From Saccharophagus degradans 2-40 (GTDB taxonomy: Bacteria; Pseudomonadota; Gammaproteobacteria; Pseudomonadales; Cellvibrionaceae), in the NCBI RefSeq assembly GCF_000013665.1, contig NC_007912.1, positions 3,837,501 to 3,901,500 of the forward strand: 64,000 nucleotides of DNA, given 5' to 3'. This document shows positions 35,352-44,261 of this stretch, piece by piece. Made by a program: the position numbers and the translations under genes. Under the pieces are notes generated by a model that saw only the letters and a list, made by a program, of their open reading frames with translations, searched no databases and was not told the origin of the DNA. The first letter of the stretch is position 1, and every line of letters starts with the position of its first letter.

Positions 35352-37133
35352 ATGCAATTAGCTACCCACGCCAATACAGATACCCTAGCCCCTCTCTTTT
35401 TGCTTATTGAAGCGAATAACCAAGACGCAGATATACTTGAAATAAGGTTGCGAGACGCGTACCAACACCACCACGCGGTACTCGCTGTAGATTCGGTTCA
35501 AGCCGCTAGCGAAGCGCTTACAGACTTTGAGTTCGACGCGCTTATTTATTGCTCTAGCACAGAAAACCTAAACACAACCGATACAGTAAAAGCGTTTTGC
35601 GAACTTACGCCAAACTTACCCATTATTGTAATTACCGACGATAACGACTTTAGCTTAGCCAACCAAATTATCGCTAGCGGTGCAGAAGATTACTTGCATA
35701 AAAACGAACTAACCGCGGAAGCGCTATTGCGCAGCTTAGCGTTTGCCACACAACGAAAAAAAGCGCAAACATCGCACTTATTACACAGCCACTCTTCATT
35801 GGGCACCGATTCTATTCACGACATAACAACCAATCAAAACCCGCTACAACAAGATTCTTTAACAGAAATACACAACTTAAGTTATTTTTACAATTACGCA
35901 ACCACAGCCATTTTTCGCGCACAACGTGCAAACGCTCAGCTAGCTGTTTTATTATTTGATATAAACGACTTCGAGCTAATTAACCAACAGTTTGGCCGTC
36001 ACACTGGCGACCAGCTTTTACAGTTAGTTGCTAAACGTTGCGAAAACATTGTGCGCCACACTGAATGTATTGCACGCCTATACGACGATACCTTTGCAAT
36101 TATTACCGATACCCTAAACCACGAGCACGAAGCCTACCCGCTGGTAACGCGCCTACAACAATGCTTTGACTCACCATTCGAAACGTCGCAAAAGCAAATA
36201 GTTGCAACGCCCTCTATTGGGGTTGCATTTTTACCTCAACCTGCAGATTTAAACCATTGGGTAAAACAAGCAGACGCAGCCAAAACCCAAGCCAAAGCCA
36301 GCGCTAAAACCAACGTTGAATTTGCAAGCGAATCGGCATCGGCCGGCTACAAGCGCACACAAAGTGTTGCAGCCAAAATAGAAAAGGGTTTACAGGGCCG
36401 TGAGTTTAGTACGGTTTTTCAAAGCTATTATTGCGATGACGACAGCAACCCACTGTATGCAGAGGCGTTTAGCCGCTGGCGCTCTACAAGCCTAGGCAAT
36501 GTAGCCCCGCGTGAGTTTTTACCAGCACTCAGCCAAAACAGCATGTTAGATGAATTAACCAAACAGGTGCTTGCCAATGTGGCACAACTGCAAGAGCAAG
36601 CACTTGCCGCTAATAGGCCTATAGGGAAATTTAGCGTAAATATTAGTACGGCTCAGTTACACGACCGCATTTTTTGCGAAAACTTTTTACACTGGCTAAG
36701 CGTAAACGACTTAAGCTCAAACACTATTTGTTTAGAAATTTCTGAACGCGAAAGCATTAATGCCATTCTTGCGTGCAAAAGTAATATCCACTTTTTACAC
36801 CAGCAGGGCATTAGTTTTGCGCTAGATAATTTTGGCACCGGCAATACAGCCATGACCCAACTAGCAGACCTACCCATAGATTACTTAAAAATAGACCGCG
36901 CCATAACCCAAAACATAGATACCAACAAACCCATGCAGGCACTTAGCTCTAGCGTAATAAAAATGGCGCACAAGCTGGGCATAAAGGTAGTAGCTGAAGG
37001 CATAGAAACGCAGGAAGAGTTTTACGTACTGCGCGCATTCGACTGCGACTTCTACCAAGGCTTCTATTTTGGCCAACCCTGTAATTCACATACGTTGATG
37101 CAAGAACAAACCGTAGACATGAGGGCGCATTAA
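35352..37133 (+). CDS. Receiver-like, GGDEF-EAL protein with degenerate active sites
   Basis: A 593-aa protein from the ATG at 35352. The first 130 residues resemble a response-regulator receiver, but the phosphorylated Asp region reads 'ALIYCSS', so phosphorylation is unlikely. A GGDEF-type domain (about 180-330) has 'LYDDTF' where 'GGDEF' should be, so cyclase activity is improbable. An EAL-type domain (about 345-590) has 'AEAFSRW' for EAL and 'DNFGTG' for the usual 'DDFGTG', while 'AEGIET' is kept. The protein may be a c-di-GMP-binding or regulatory partner rather than an active enzyme. The last gene of the locus lies about 90 bp away, convergent. Confidence 0.8.
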   Translation: MQLATHANTDTLAPLFLLIEANNQDADILEIRLRDAYQHHHAVLAVDSVQAASEALTDFEFDALIYCSSTENLNTTDTVKAFCELTPNLPIIVITDDNDFSLANQIIASGAEDYLHKNELTAEALLRSLAFATQRKKAQTSHLLHSHSSLGTDSIHDITTNQNPLQQDSLTEIHNLSYFYNYATTAIFRAQRANAQLAVLLFDINDFELINQQFGRHTGDQLLQLVAKRCENIVRHTECIARLYDDTFAIITDTLNHEHEAYPLVTRLQQCFDSPFETSQKQIVATPSIGVAFLPQPADLNHWVKQADAAKTQAKASAKTNVEFASESASAGYKRTQSVAAKIEKGLQGREFSTVFQSYYCDDDSNPLYAEAFSRWRSTSLGNVAPREFLPALSQNSMLDELTKQVLANVAQLQEQALAANRPIGKFSVNISTAQLHDRIFCENFLHWLSVNDLSSNTICLEISERESINAILACKSNIHFLHQQGISFALDNFGTGNTAMTQLADLPIDYLKIDRAITQNIDTNKPMQALSSSVIKMAHKLGIKVVAEGIETQEEFYVLRAFDCDFYQGFYFGQPCNSHTLMQEQTVDMRAH

Positions 37134-37151
37134 GGGTAGCTAACAGCGATT

Positions 37152-37217
37152 AGTTTACAGTTAACAGCCAAACCCTATTAGCGGCACACCCTTGGCTTTA
37201 GCTGTTAACTGTAAACT
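37152..37217. repeat. Perfect 17-bp inverted repeat between convergent genes
   Basis: AGTTTACAGTTAACAGC (37152-37168) is exactly repeated in inverted form at 37201-37217 with 32 bases between. It lies between the convergent GGDEF/EAL-like and DUF188 genes, where a bidirectional transcript end is expected. The stem is unusually long and perfect. No T-run follows closely. Confidence 0.9.
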
Positions 37218-37226
37218 GTCCCTCTG

Positions 37227-37682
37227 TTAACTATCTTTCAACCCCTTTGTTATCAATCTATCTAAAGCGTTTGCAAAGGCTTGCTTATCGTTCGCTGTCA
37301 ACGCGGCAGGGCCGCCGGTGTGTTCGCCGGAGGAGCGCATTTGCTCTAGGAAGTCGCGCATATTTAAGCGCGGGCGTATATTTTCGGCGGTAAGTAGCTC
37401 GCCCCTTGGGCTAATCACTAAACCGCCCTTTTCTATTGCCTCGGCGGCGAGGGGGATGTCGGCCGTTATTATCAAATCACCGGCTTCCACCTGCTCGACT
37501 ATGTAGTTATCGGCAACATCAAAGCCTGCAGATACCTGTATAGCTTTAATAAACGGCGATGGAATAACCTTAAGCGGTTGGTTGGCTACCAGTGTAACCT
37601 GTACCTTACGGCGTTGAGCTGCGCGAAAAAGCACCTCTTTGATCATATTTGGACAGGCGTCCGCATCTACCCACACCCGCAT
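37227..37682 (-). CDS. yaiI: DUF188/YaiI-family protein
   Basis: A 151-aa cytoplasmic protein of the DUF188 (UPF0178) family, recognised from its start '[22 protein letters not shown]' and '[19 protein letters not shown]' (about 68-86), with the invariant Asp residues expected for a PIN-like fold. The family's function is not settled. Length is normal. It is unlinked to its neighbours. Confidence 0.85.
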   Translation of the reverse strand: MRVWVDADACPNMIKEVLFRAAQRRKVQVTLVANQPLKVIPSPFIKAIQVSAGFDVADNYIVEQVEAGDLIITADIPLAAEAIEKGGLVISPRGELLTAENIRPRLNMRDFLEQMRSSGEHTGGPAALTANDKQAFANALDRLITKGLKDS

Positions 37683-37825
37683 GAAACCTTCTCCAAATTA
37701 AGTTAAAATAGTTGTACAAAAAACAGACATATGGCGCCCAGCAATGTATAATCGCGCCCCTTTTCCGTATTCGTGGCTAAAAAAGCGGCGATACCCTACC
37801 GGCTACACCAAATCAGGAATATTTA

Positions 37826-39613
37826 ATGACCGAATCCAGCCCCAATTTTGCTCAACTGGGCCTAAATGAACACATTCTTAAAGCACTAACAGACGTTGGT
37901 TACGAAACCCCCTCCCCCATTCAGGCCAAAAGTATTCCTGAGTTATTAGCTGGACGAGATATTCTGGGCCAAGCCCAAACCGGTACGGGAAAAACCGCAG
38001 CATTTGCTCTACCAATACTTAACAACCTAGACCTAAGCCAAAAAGCGCCACAGGTTCTAGTACTTGCACCTACCCGCGAACTAGCCATTCAGGTAGCAGA
38101 AGCATTTCAATCATACGCCCATCACTTGCCCGGCTTCCACATTCTACCTATCTACGGTGGCCAAGGGTACGACCAGCAAATACGCGCACTGAAGCGCGGT
38201 GTTCACGTTATTGTGGGCACACCCGGTCGTGTTATGGACCATATGCGTAAAGGCACGCTAAAGCTAGACCAACTTAAAGTATTGGTACTAGACGAAGCCG
38301 ACGAAATGTTGCGCATGGGCTTTATTGACGACGTTGAATGGGTACTCACTCAAACCCCACCTACCCGCCAAATCGCGCTATTTTCGGCTACCATGCCTAA
38401 AGAGATTGCTAAGGTTGCTAACAAATACCTTAACGACCCAGCGCTTATTAAGATTGAAGTTAAAACCCAAACCGCCGACACCATTCGTCAGCGTTACTGG
38501 GGCGTGAGCGGCCACCACAAGCTAGATGCCACTACGCGCATACTCGAAGCGGAAGAGTTCGACGCGATGATTATTTTCGTGCGTACCAAAACCACAACTA
38601 TCGAGCTGGCAGAAAAACTGGCCGCACGCGGCTACTCCAGTGCGGCACTTAACGGCGACATCTCGCAAAACCTGCGTGAGCGCACCGTAGAGAAGTTGAA
38701 AAAAGGCCAAATTGATATTCTAGTTGCTACCGATGTAGCGGCACGCGGCCTAGACGTAGATCGCATTAGCCACGTACTAAACTACGATATTCCCTACGAT
38801 TCAGAAGCTTACGTGCACCGCATCGGCCGTACAGGCCGCGCTGGTCGCTCGGGCGAAGCCATTCTTTTTGTTGCACCGCGCGAAATGCGTATGTTGCGCA
38901 CAATAGAAAAAGCTACCCGCAAGCCTATCGAACTAATGAAAATGCCAAGCACGGATGATATTAACCAAATTCGTGTTGATCGCTTTAAACAAAAAATATT
39001 GGATGCAGCCAAATCACCAGGCCTAGAGTTTTTCCGCAAGCTCGTTACCGAAATGCAACACGACAACGAACTGGATACTGCCGACATAGCAGCAGCGCTT
39101 GCTCTTCTATACCAAGGTGACCAACCACTATTGTTGGAAGACCGTCCTCAGCGTCAACAGCGTGAATTTAAAGAGCGCGATGGCGACTTCGATAAACGCG
39201 GCCGTGGCGACAGAGATGGCCGTGGACGCGAAGGTCGAGATCGCGGTAAAGGCCGTGAAAAAGACGAAAACATGGAGACCTACCGTATAGAAGTAGGCCG
39301 CAAAGACGGTGTTAAGCCTGGCGACATTGTTGGCGCCATTGCCAACGAAGCAAATATTAGCAGCAAGTTTATTGGCCACATTAAACTGCACGACGACTTC
39401 AGCACCGTAGACTTGCCATCAGGTATGCCCAAAGAAGTTTTCGAAACCCTAAGCAAAACTTGGGTTTGTCAAAAGCAGCTGCGCATTACCCGTGCAGAAG
39501 GCAACGCTGGCGGTGGTCGAGGCCGTGGTGGTGACGACTTCAAACGCAAAAAACGCCCAGCCAATAAAGATGGCGCACCGCGTAAACCAAGAGCCAAAAA
39601 AGCCGATAGCTAA
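37826..39613 (+). CDS. deaD: DEAD-box ATP-dependent RNA helicase
   Basis: A 595-aa RNA helicase of the CsdA/DeaD group, which unwinds structured RNA in ribosome assembly and cold adaptation. Motif I 'AQTGTGKT' is at 50-57, motif II 'DEAD' at 156-159, motif III 'SAT' at 187-189, and the last motif 'HRIGRTGRAG' near 331. A basic, Arg-Gly-rich segment follows (about 445-475), then a DbpA-like RNA-binding domain (about 480-555) and a Lys/Arg tail. A strong terminator follows. Confidence 0.93.
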   Translation: MTESSPNFAQLGLNEHILKALTDVGYETPSPIQAKSIPELLAGRDILGQAQTGTGKTAAFALPILNNLDLSQKAPQVLVLAPTRELAIQVAEAFQSYAHHLPGFHILPIYGGQGYDQQIRALKRGVHVIVGTPGRVMDHMRKGTLKLDQLKVLVLDEADEMLRMGFIDDVEWVLTQTPPTRQIALFSATMPKEIAKVANKYLNDPALIKIEVKTQTADTIRQRYWGVSGHHKLDATTRILEAEEFDAMIIFVRTKTTTIELAEKLAARGYSSAALNGDISQNLRERTVEKLKKGQIDILVATDVAARGLDVDRISHVLNYDIPYDSEAYVHRIGRTGRAGRSGEAILFVAPREMRMLRTIEKATRKPIELMKMPSTDDINQIRVDRFKQKILDAAKSPGLEFFRKLVTEMQHDNELDTADIAAALALLYQGDQPLLLEDRPQRQQREFKERDGDFDKRGRGDRDGRGREGRDRGKGREKDENMETYRIEVGRKDGVKPGDIVGAIANEANISSKFIGHIKLHDDFSTVDLPSGMPKEVFETLSKTWVCQKQLRITRAEGNAGGGRGRGGDDFKRKKRPANKDGAPRKPRAKKADS

Positions 39614-39639
39614 AACACGGCTATAAATTGTTAATTACC

Positions 39640-39672
39640 AAAGGCCCACAGGTTTCCTGTTGGGCCTTTTTT
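39640..39672 (+). terminator. Terminator of the RNA helicase gene
   Basis: AAAGGCCCACA pairs with TGTTGGGCCTTT around a short loop, followed by a run of T, 27 bp after the stop codon of the helicase gene. Confidence 0.85.
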
Positions 39673-39840
39673 ATGGCCAACTGAAACGCATTACACGCCA
39701 TATGGCCCCCCCCTTCATCCCGTTATGTCACCAATATCTTTTTGATATTAAAAATAACGCTTTTAATGCCAAAGATCTCAAGTCATTGATTTTCTAAACT
39801 ATATTGTAAATACCCAGAACAAATATCACTCAAAAACGAT

Positions 39841-39856
39841 TTGACAACGTTGTCAA
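39841..39856. promoter_or_regulatory. LacI-type (NagR) operator O1
   Basis: TTGACAACGTTGTCAA is a perfect 16-bp palindrome. Its first six bases also form an ideal -35 box (TTGACA), so a repressor on this site would block RNA polymerase. It lies 125 bp before the start of the chitin-oligosaccharide receptor. The core matches the site found before the nagBA operon, next to the regulator gene. Confidence 0.82.
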
Positions 39857-39876
39857 AAAGAAATACGGTAGAGCCA

Positions 39877-39891
39877 TGACAACGTTGTCCA
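39877..39891. promoter_or_regulatory. LacI-type (NagR) operator O2
   Basis: A second copy of the operator core, GACAACGTTGTC (39878-39889), lies 36 bp after the first, centre to centre about 35 bp, so two repressor dimers could bind on nearly the same side of the DNA. Confidence 0.8.
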
Positions 39892-39980
39892 TTGGTAACC
39901 GAACCGATATTACGTACACCGGTCATTTTTAAAAAAGCAAACTATAAGCAATCACTTACTCTGCCGAGCAGGAGTTAACC

Positions 39981-42659
39981 ATGAGAAATAAACTACGCAG
40001 TGCTATTAAGGCCATAAACTACGAATCAATCACTACCGCAGCTGTTTTGGGGATGGCTGCCCCAGTGTTCGCACAGGATGCAGGACCGATCGAAGAGGTT
40101 ACCGTTACTGGTATTCGCAGCTCTTTGACTCAATCCATAGACAAAAAACGCGACGCTAATGCTGTTGTTGACGCAATTACGGCAGAAGACATAGGCAAGT
40201 TCCCAGATAAAAACGTTGCTGACTCCCTATCGCGCATCACCGGTATTGGTGTGAGCCGTGAATTTGGTGAAGGTGAAAAAATTACCGTTCGCGGTGCTAG
40301 CCCTTCAACTAACCGCACCTTGTTAAATGGTCAATCAGTAGCGTCTGCAGACTGGTTTATCTTAGATGTGCCATCACGCAGCTTTAACTACACCTTACTT
40401 CCTTCAGCGCTAGTTTCTAGCTTAGAAGTATATAAGTCGCCTGTAGCCAGCATGGATGAAGGTTCTCTAGGTGGTACTGTTGTACTCACTACTCGCCGCC
40501 CTCTAGACCTTCCTGCGAATGCTGTTTCAGTAAAAGTAGAAGGCCAATATTCAGAAACCTCTGGCGAAACCGATCCACAACTTTCTGCCATGTACTCCTG
40601 GAAGAATGACGACGAAACAATTGGCTTGTTAGTTTCTGGTGTAAGCCAACAACGTAAAGTTGTGCGTGAAGGTGTAGAGATTTTAGGCTGGCGTGACACT
40701 GGCGGCGTAAAAGTGCCAAGCCATATTGGTGTACCGCGCTTTGAACAAGAACGTGACCGTCAAACCGTTTTTGCCAGCGCCCAATTTGCTCCAAGCGAGA
40801 ATTTAGATTTCACCTTAAATGTTTTGAAATCAAAAATGGACTCGAACAACCACAACCAAAACTGGTTGATTTTCCCAAACAATGAGGCCACCGAAGCATT
40901 AACGGACCCAACTGTTTGGACAAGCAGCACCGTAGAAGACGGCAACTTGGTTGCGGCGAGCGTTGCCACTGGCGGCTCTACCGAATTCGACTTTATTAAC
41001 CGTCGCTCTTCAACCGAAACACAATCTGTAGATTTAGACATCAACTATTTAAGCGATTCACTGAATGTGCACGCACAAATAGGTAGCACAGATGCCAAAG
41101 GCGGTACCTATCGCGAAGCGTCTTACTCTGCTCTTCCAATTAACGATATAGGTTACTCGTTCGATTTACGTGGCACGCCAGAGCTTGAGACGACTGTAGA
41201 CTCATCTGACCCAAGCGCATTTGCACCTGGCTGGATTTGGGGTGGTAAAAAACCAACTACAGATAAAGAAACCTACGCTCAAGTAGATTTTGAATTACCA
41301 ATTGAAGCAGGCGTATTTACCGCAATTAAAACCGGTATTAAATTGCGCGACGCAGAGCGCACTCAAGAGCGTGCAGTGTTCAGTTGGCACGGCCCGAACA
41401 CCATCGACGAAGACAATGTATCTGGCAGCTACTTAGATCACGTATTTGCTACTTGTACCACCTTTGAGGTATGTGGTTTAGGTGTAGGCACACCAGAAAG
41501 CATCGACGTATTGGCTTCTGGCAACATGACAGAGCAAATGTACCACGATCAAGCAGCGTTCGAAGAAATTGCATTTGTTGGCTTAGACGGTGTACCCGCA
41601 GATTACGCTGTGAGCTTAGAGCTAGCGCAAAACTGGGAAGTATCTGAAAAAATCAATGCGCTTTATGTGCAAGGTGATTTTGAAGGCGACGGTTTCCGCG
41701 GCAACATGGGTGTTCGCTACGTATCAACCAAGCAAACTTCTGGTGGTTATGAGTTCTCTGACGATTCTTGGGGCTTTTACACTATCGACCGCGAATGGTT
41801 AACACCATCAAGCTTAGAGTGGGTAACCACAGACAATAGCTACAGCGAAATATTGCCAAGCTTTAACGTTGCGTTTGATTTAAATGCAGATCAAATCTTA
41901 CGCTTCAGCTCAGCGCGTGTTATGTCTCGTCAAAACTGGAACGACATTTCTGCAAGCGAATCGTTCGGCTCTTTGAACCAAGCAGCACCTGCAGGTACGC
42001 GCAGCAACCCATTGCTTAACCCACAAATTGCAGATCAGTTTGATATTTCTTGGGAATGGTACTTCGACGATGCGTCACTGTTGTCTGCTACCTACTTCTT
42101 TAAAGATATTAAGAGCTACAGATCTTATGTATTTGACACATCACCACGCTACAACGAAGAAACTGAAGAGTTCGTAGATGTAACCTTCCAACAGCCTGTA
42201 AACGGCCTTGGTGGAACAACAGACGGCTTGGAACTTTCTTATCAGCAAGGTTTTGGCGACTTTGGTGTTGTAGCCAACTACACCTACACCAACGCAACCA
42301 ACGAGCAAGAGCGTGACGAAACGTCTCCAGGTTCAGGCCTCGTTGAAGGCACATCAGACCACATGATGAACCTCACCGGCTACTACGAAAACGACGTGCT
42401 AAGCGCGCGCTTAATGTATAACTACCGCACCGAATGGTACAAAGGTTTGCATTTTAACGGCGATGAGCTGTGGAACGACGCTTTCGGTCAATGGGACGCG
42501 AGCTTCAGCTACAACGTTACCGATAACGTATCGCTCTCTTTAGAAGCTATTAACCTGCTAAATGAAGAAGTCATTGAGTACAACACCGATAAAGCACGCG
42601 TTATGTCGCTTTACCAAAACGGTCGCCGTATCGTTGCCGGTGTATCCATTAACTTCTAA
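39981..42659 (+). CDS. TonB-dependent receptor for chitooligosaccharides (nag locus)
   Basis: An 892-aa outer-membrane receptor of the TonB-Xanth-Caul type. A signal peptide (about 1-31, ending 'APVFAQ') precedes the plug with TonB box-like 'PIEEVTVTGIR', 'DKNVADSLSRITGIGVSRE', 'ITVRGASPSTNRTLLNGQSV' and 'VASMDEGSLGGTVVLTTRRP'. A large barrel follows and ends 'GRRIVAGVSINF'. Receptors of this type take up sugar oligomers. Two NagR-like operators in its promoter and its place at the head of the nag genes point to chitooligosaccharides or GlcNAc. The substrate is inferred. Confidence 0.87.
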   Translation: MRNKLRSAIKAINYESITTAAVLGMAAPVFAQDAGPIEEVTVTGIRSSLTQSIDKKRDANAVVDAITAEDIGKFPDKNVADSLSRITGIGVSREFGEGEKITVRGASPSTNRTLLNGQSVASADWFILDVPSRSFNYTLLPSALVSSLEVYKSPVASMDEGSLGGTVVLTTRRPLDLPANAVSVKVEGQYSETSGETDPQLSAMYSWKNDDETIGLLVSGVSQQRKVVREGVEILGWRDTGGVKVPSHIGVPRFEQERDRQTVFASAQFAPSENLDFTLNVLKSKMDSNNHNQNWLIFPNNEATEALTDPTVWTSSTVEDGNLVAASVATGGSTEFDFINRRSSTETQSVDLDINYLSDSLNVHAQIGSTDAKGGTYREASYSALPINDIGYSFDLRGTPELETTVDSSDPSAFAPGWIWGGKKPTTDKETYAQVDFELPIEAGVFTAIKTGIKLRDAERTQERAVFSWHGPNTIDEDNVSGSYLDHVFATCTTFEVCGLGVGTPESIDVLASGNMTEQMYHDQAAFEEIAFVGLDGVPADYAVSLELAQNWEVSEKINALYVQGDFEGDGFRGNMGVRYVSTKQTSGGYEFSDDSWGFYTIDREWLTPSSLEWVTTDNSYSEILPSFNVAFDLNADQILRFSSARVMSRQNWNDISASESFGSLNQAAPAGTRSNPLLNPQIADQFDISWEWYFDDASLLSATYFFKDIKSYRSYVFDTSPRYNEETEEFVDVTFQQPVNGLGGTTDGLELSYQQGFGDFGVVANYTYTNATNEQERDETSPGSGLVEGTSDHMMNLTGYYENDVLSARLMYNYRTEWYKGLHFNGDELWNDAFGQWDASFSYNVTDNVSLSLEAINLLNEEVIEYNTDKARVMSLYQNGRRIVAGVSINF

Positions 42660-43137
42660 TTTGTATCACAGTAAACTTTGGCTTGGCTTAGTCGCTAGTG
42701 ATCCTACGCTAAGCCTCGCCTAAGTTAGTAAAGTAAATGTGCCCTCTGGCTTCGCCCCTAGCCTAGAGGGCCACCCCTCAGGGTACCCTTAACTGCATTT
42801 TGAACAGATGGTCAGAATTTAGTTAAAGCTATCTTGATACACCGAGCTTTCTCCAAGCGCTAAACGCACTCTAGTTTGAGTGCAGGGTTAATTAGGTTCC
42901 CCTCTGATTTAGCATTTGGTTGTGGTTAATGCTCTGCATTAGCCACCTTTTTATTCCTTGGGCTTTGCAAACGCATGGATGCGGCGGCTCTGGGCACCCA
43001 ATATGACCTTGCGGGTGCAACCAAAAATTCACAATTGCAGCGCAGGCCGCTATAGTCGCGCCCAGCGTTGCATAAAAACAAATAAACCCATTGCTTGCGC
43101 GGCATTTGTCGCAGATGTACATAGGAAGAGGTTCTCC
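42660..43137. other. Intergenic region between receptor and kinase genes, with hairpins
   Basis: About 480 bp. Three inverted repeats are visible: GGCTTAG/CTAAGCC (42685-42715), GCCCTCT/AGAGGGC (42741-42771) and GCACTC/GAGTGC (42866-42883). The first two may end the receptor transcript, though neither has a good T-run. I see no NagR operator here, so the kinase may be expressed from its own or a read-through promoter. Confidence 0.5.
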
Positions 43138-44049
43138 ATGGCCAATTTGCCACCCACACACTCACCACTATTTCTCGGCGTAGACGGCGGCGGCACCAAA
43201 TGCCGTGCGGTACTTGTCGATTCAAACAATACTGTACTTGGTGTTGGCGAAGGCGGCCCAGCAAACCCCTATCACGGTGTAGAGCGCACTTACGAATCCA
43301 TAATGAACGCAACAGACATTGCTTTGCGCAATGCGGGTTTAACGCCTAAGCATAAAGCGAATATTGTTGCGGGCCTGGGTTTAGCCGGTGTGCATTTACC
43401 TAGCTTGTTTCAAATAGTTAACCAGTGGGATCACCCTTTTAAAGCGCAGTACCTCACTACCGATTTACACATAGCCTGCATTGGCGCACACGAGAGCGAC
43501 GACGGCGCAGTAATGGTTGCCGGCACAGGCAGCTGCGGTTTCTCTTATGTAAACGGCCAAGCCGTTACGTTAGGCGCGCACGGCTTTCCTTGCGGCGACA
43601 AAGGCAGCGGCGCTTGGCTTGGGTTATCGGCTATTCAGGCTGTGCTTATTGCAGAAGATGAGCTCGGCCCAAGCACTATGCTAAGTGACTTAGTAGAGGA
43701 GCAATTACAAGCGCGTGGACTAATGATTGTAGATCGCTTATCTGGTGCTAAATCGAGCGATTACGCAAAATTAGCTCCACTTGTTTTTCACGCTGCCGAA
43801 CAAGGTGATAGCGTCGCCCTCAATATTGTAAAAGACGGCGCCGATTATTTAAGTCGCGTGGCCAATAAACTCTGGGCCACCAAGCCACCGCGCATGTCAT
43901 TAATTGGCGGCGTTGCACAACGTATGCTCGATTGGATGGATGCAGACATTGCCGCACGCATGTCTGCCCCACTTAGCCAGCCGGAATTTGGCGCTGTACG
44001 TTTTGCCAAAACCAAGCACGCGGCTAAACCGCAAGAAATAGCCAGCTAA
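43138..44049 (+). CDS. nagK: N-acetylglucosamine kinase (BadF/BadG family)
   Basis: A 303-aa kinase that should phosphorylate GlcNAc at C6 after uptake. It belongs to the BadF/BadG/BcrA/BcrD ATPase family, with the phosphate-1 motif 'FLGVDGGGTKCRAVLVD' (about 12-28), 'GDKGSGAWLG' (about 156-165) and 'VMVAGTGSCGF' (about 124-134). The start is the ATG at 43138 after AGGAAGAGG; an upstream in-frame start at 42958 is a run-on. The gene lies after the TonB receptor and before the hexosaminidase. NagK of this family is the usual GlcNAc kinase in marine gammaproteobacteria. Confidence 0.87.
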   Translation: MANLPPTHSPLFLGVDGGGTKCRAVLVDSNNTVLGVGEGGPANPYHGVERTYESIMNATDIALRNAGLTPKHKANIVAGLGLAGVHLPSLFQIVNQWDHPFKAQYLTTDLHIACIGAHESDDGAVMVAGTGSCGFSYVNGQAVTLGAHGFPCGDKGSGAWLGLSAIQAVLIAEDELGPSTMLSDLVEEQLQARGLMIVDRLSGAKSSDYAKLAPLVFHAAEQGDSVALNIVKDGADYLSRVANKLWATKPPRMSLIGGVAQRMLDWMDADIAARMSAPLSQPEFGAVRFAKTKHAAKPQEIAS

Positions 44050-44061
44050 TATATTTAGCCC

Positions 44062-44096
44062 AATGTGTTACGCCTTATGGCGCAACACATTCTTTA
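44062..44096 (+). terminator. Terminator-like hairpin after nagK
   Basis: AATGTGTT-CGCC (44062-44074) pairs with GGCG-AACACATT (44079-44091) with one bulge on each side. It is followed by TCTTTAA, a short T-rich end. It lies 12 bp past the nagK stop codon and is probably its transcript end. Confidence 0.6.
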
Positions 44097-44261
44097 ACTA
44101 TTTTCGCAGTCTCTCTAAAAATAGGTTTTAGCACCAAAGCCAAATTGAACAAGCTGAATATTTAAGCGAATACTTCAAGCTAAAACCTAATAAACAGCGC
44201 TAAACGTACTATAGCGATATAGCAATGTAGAGAGCACCGCAGCGCCAATTAGAGACACACC

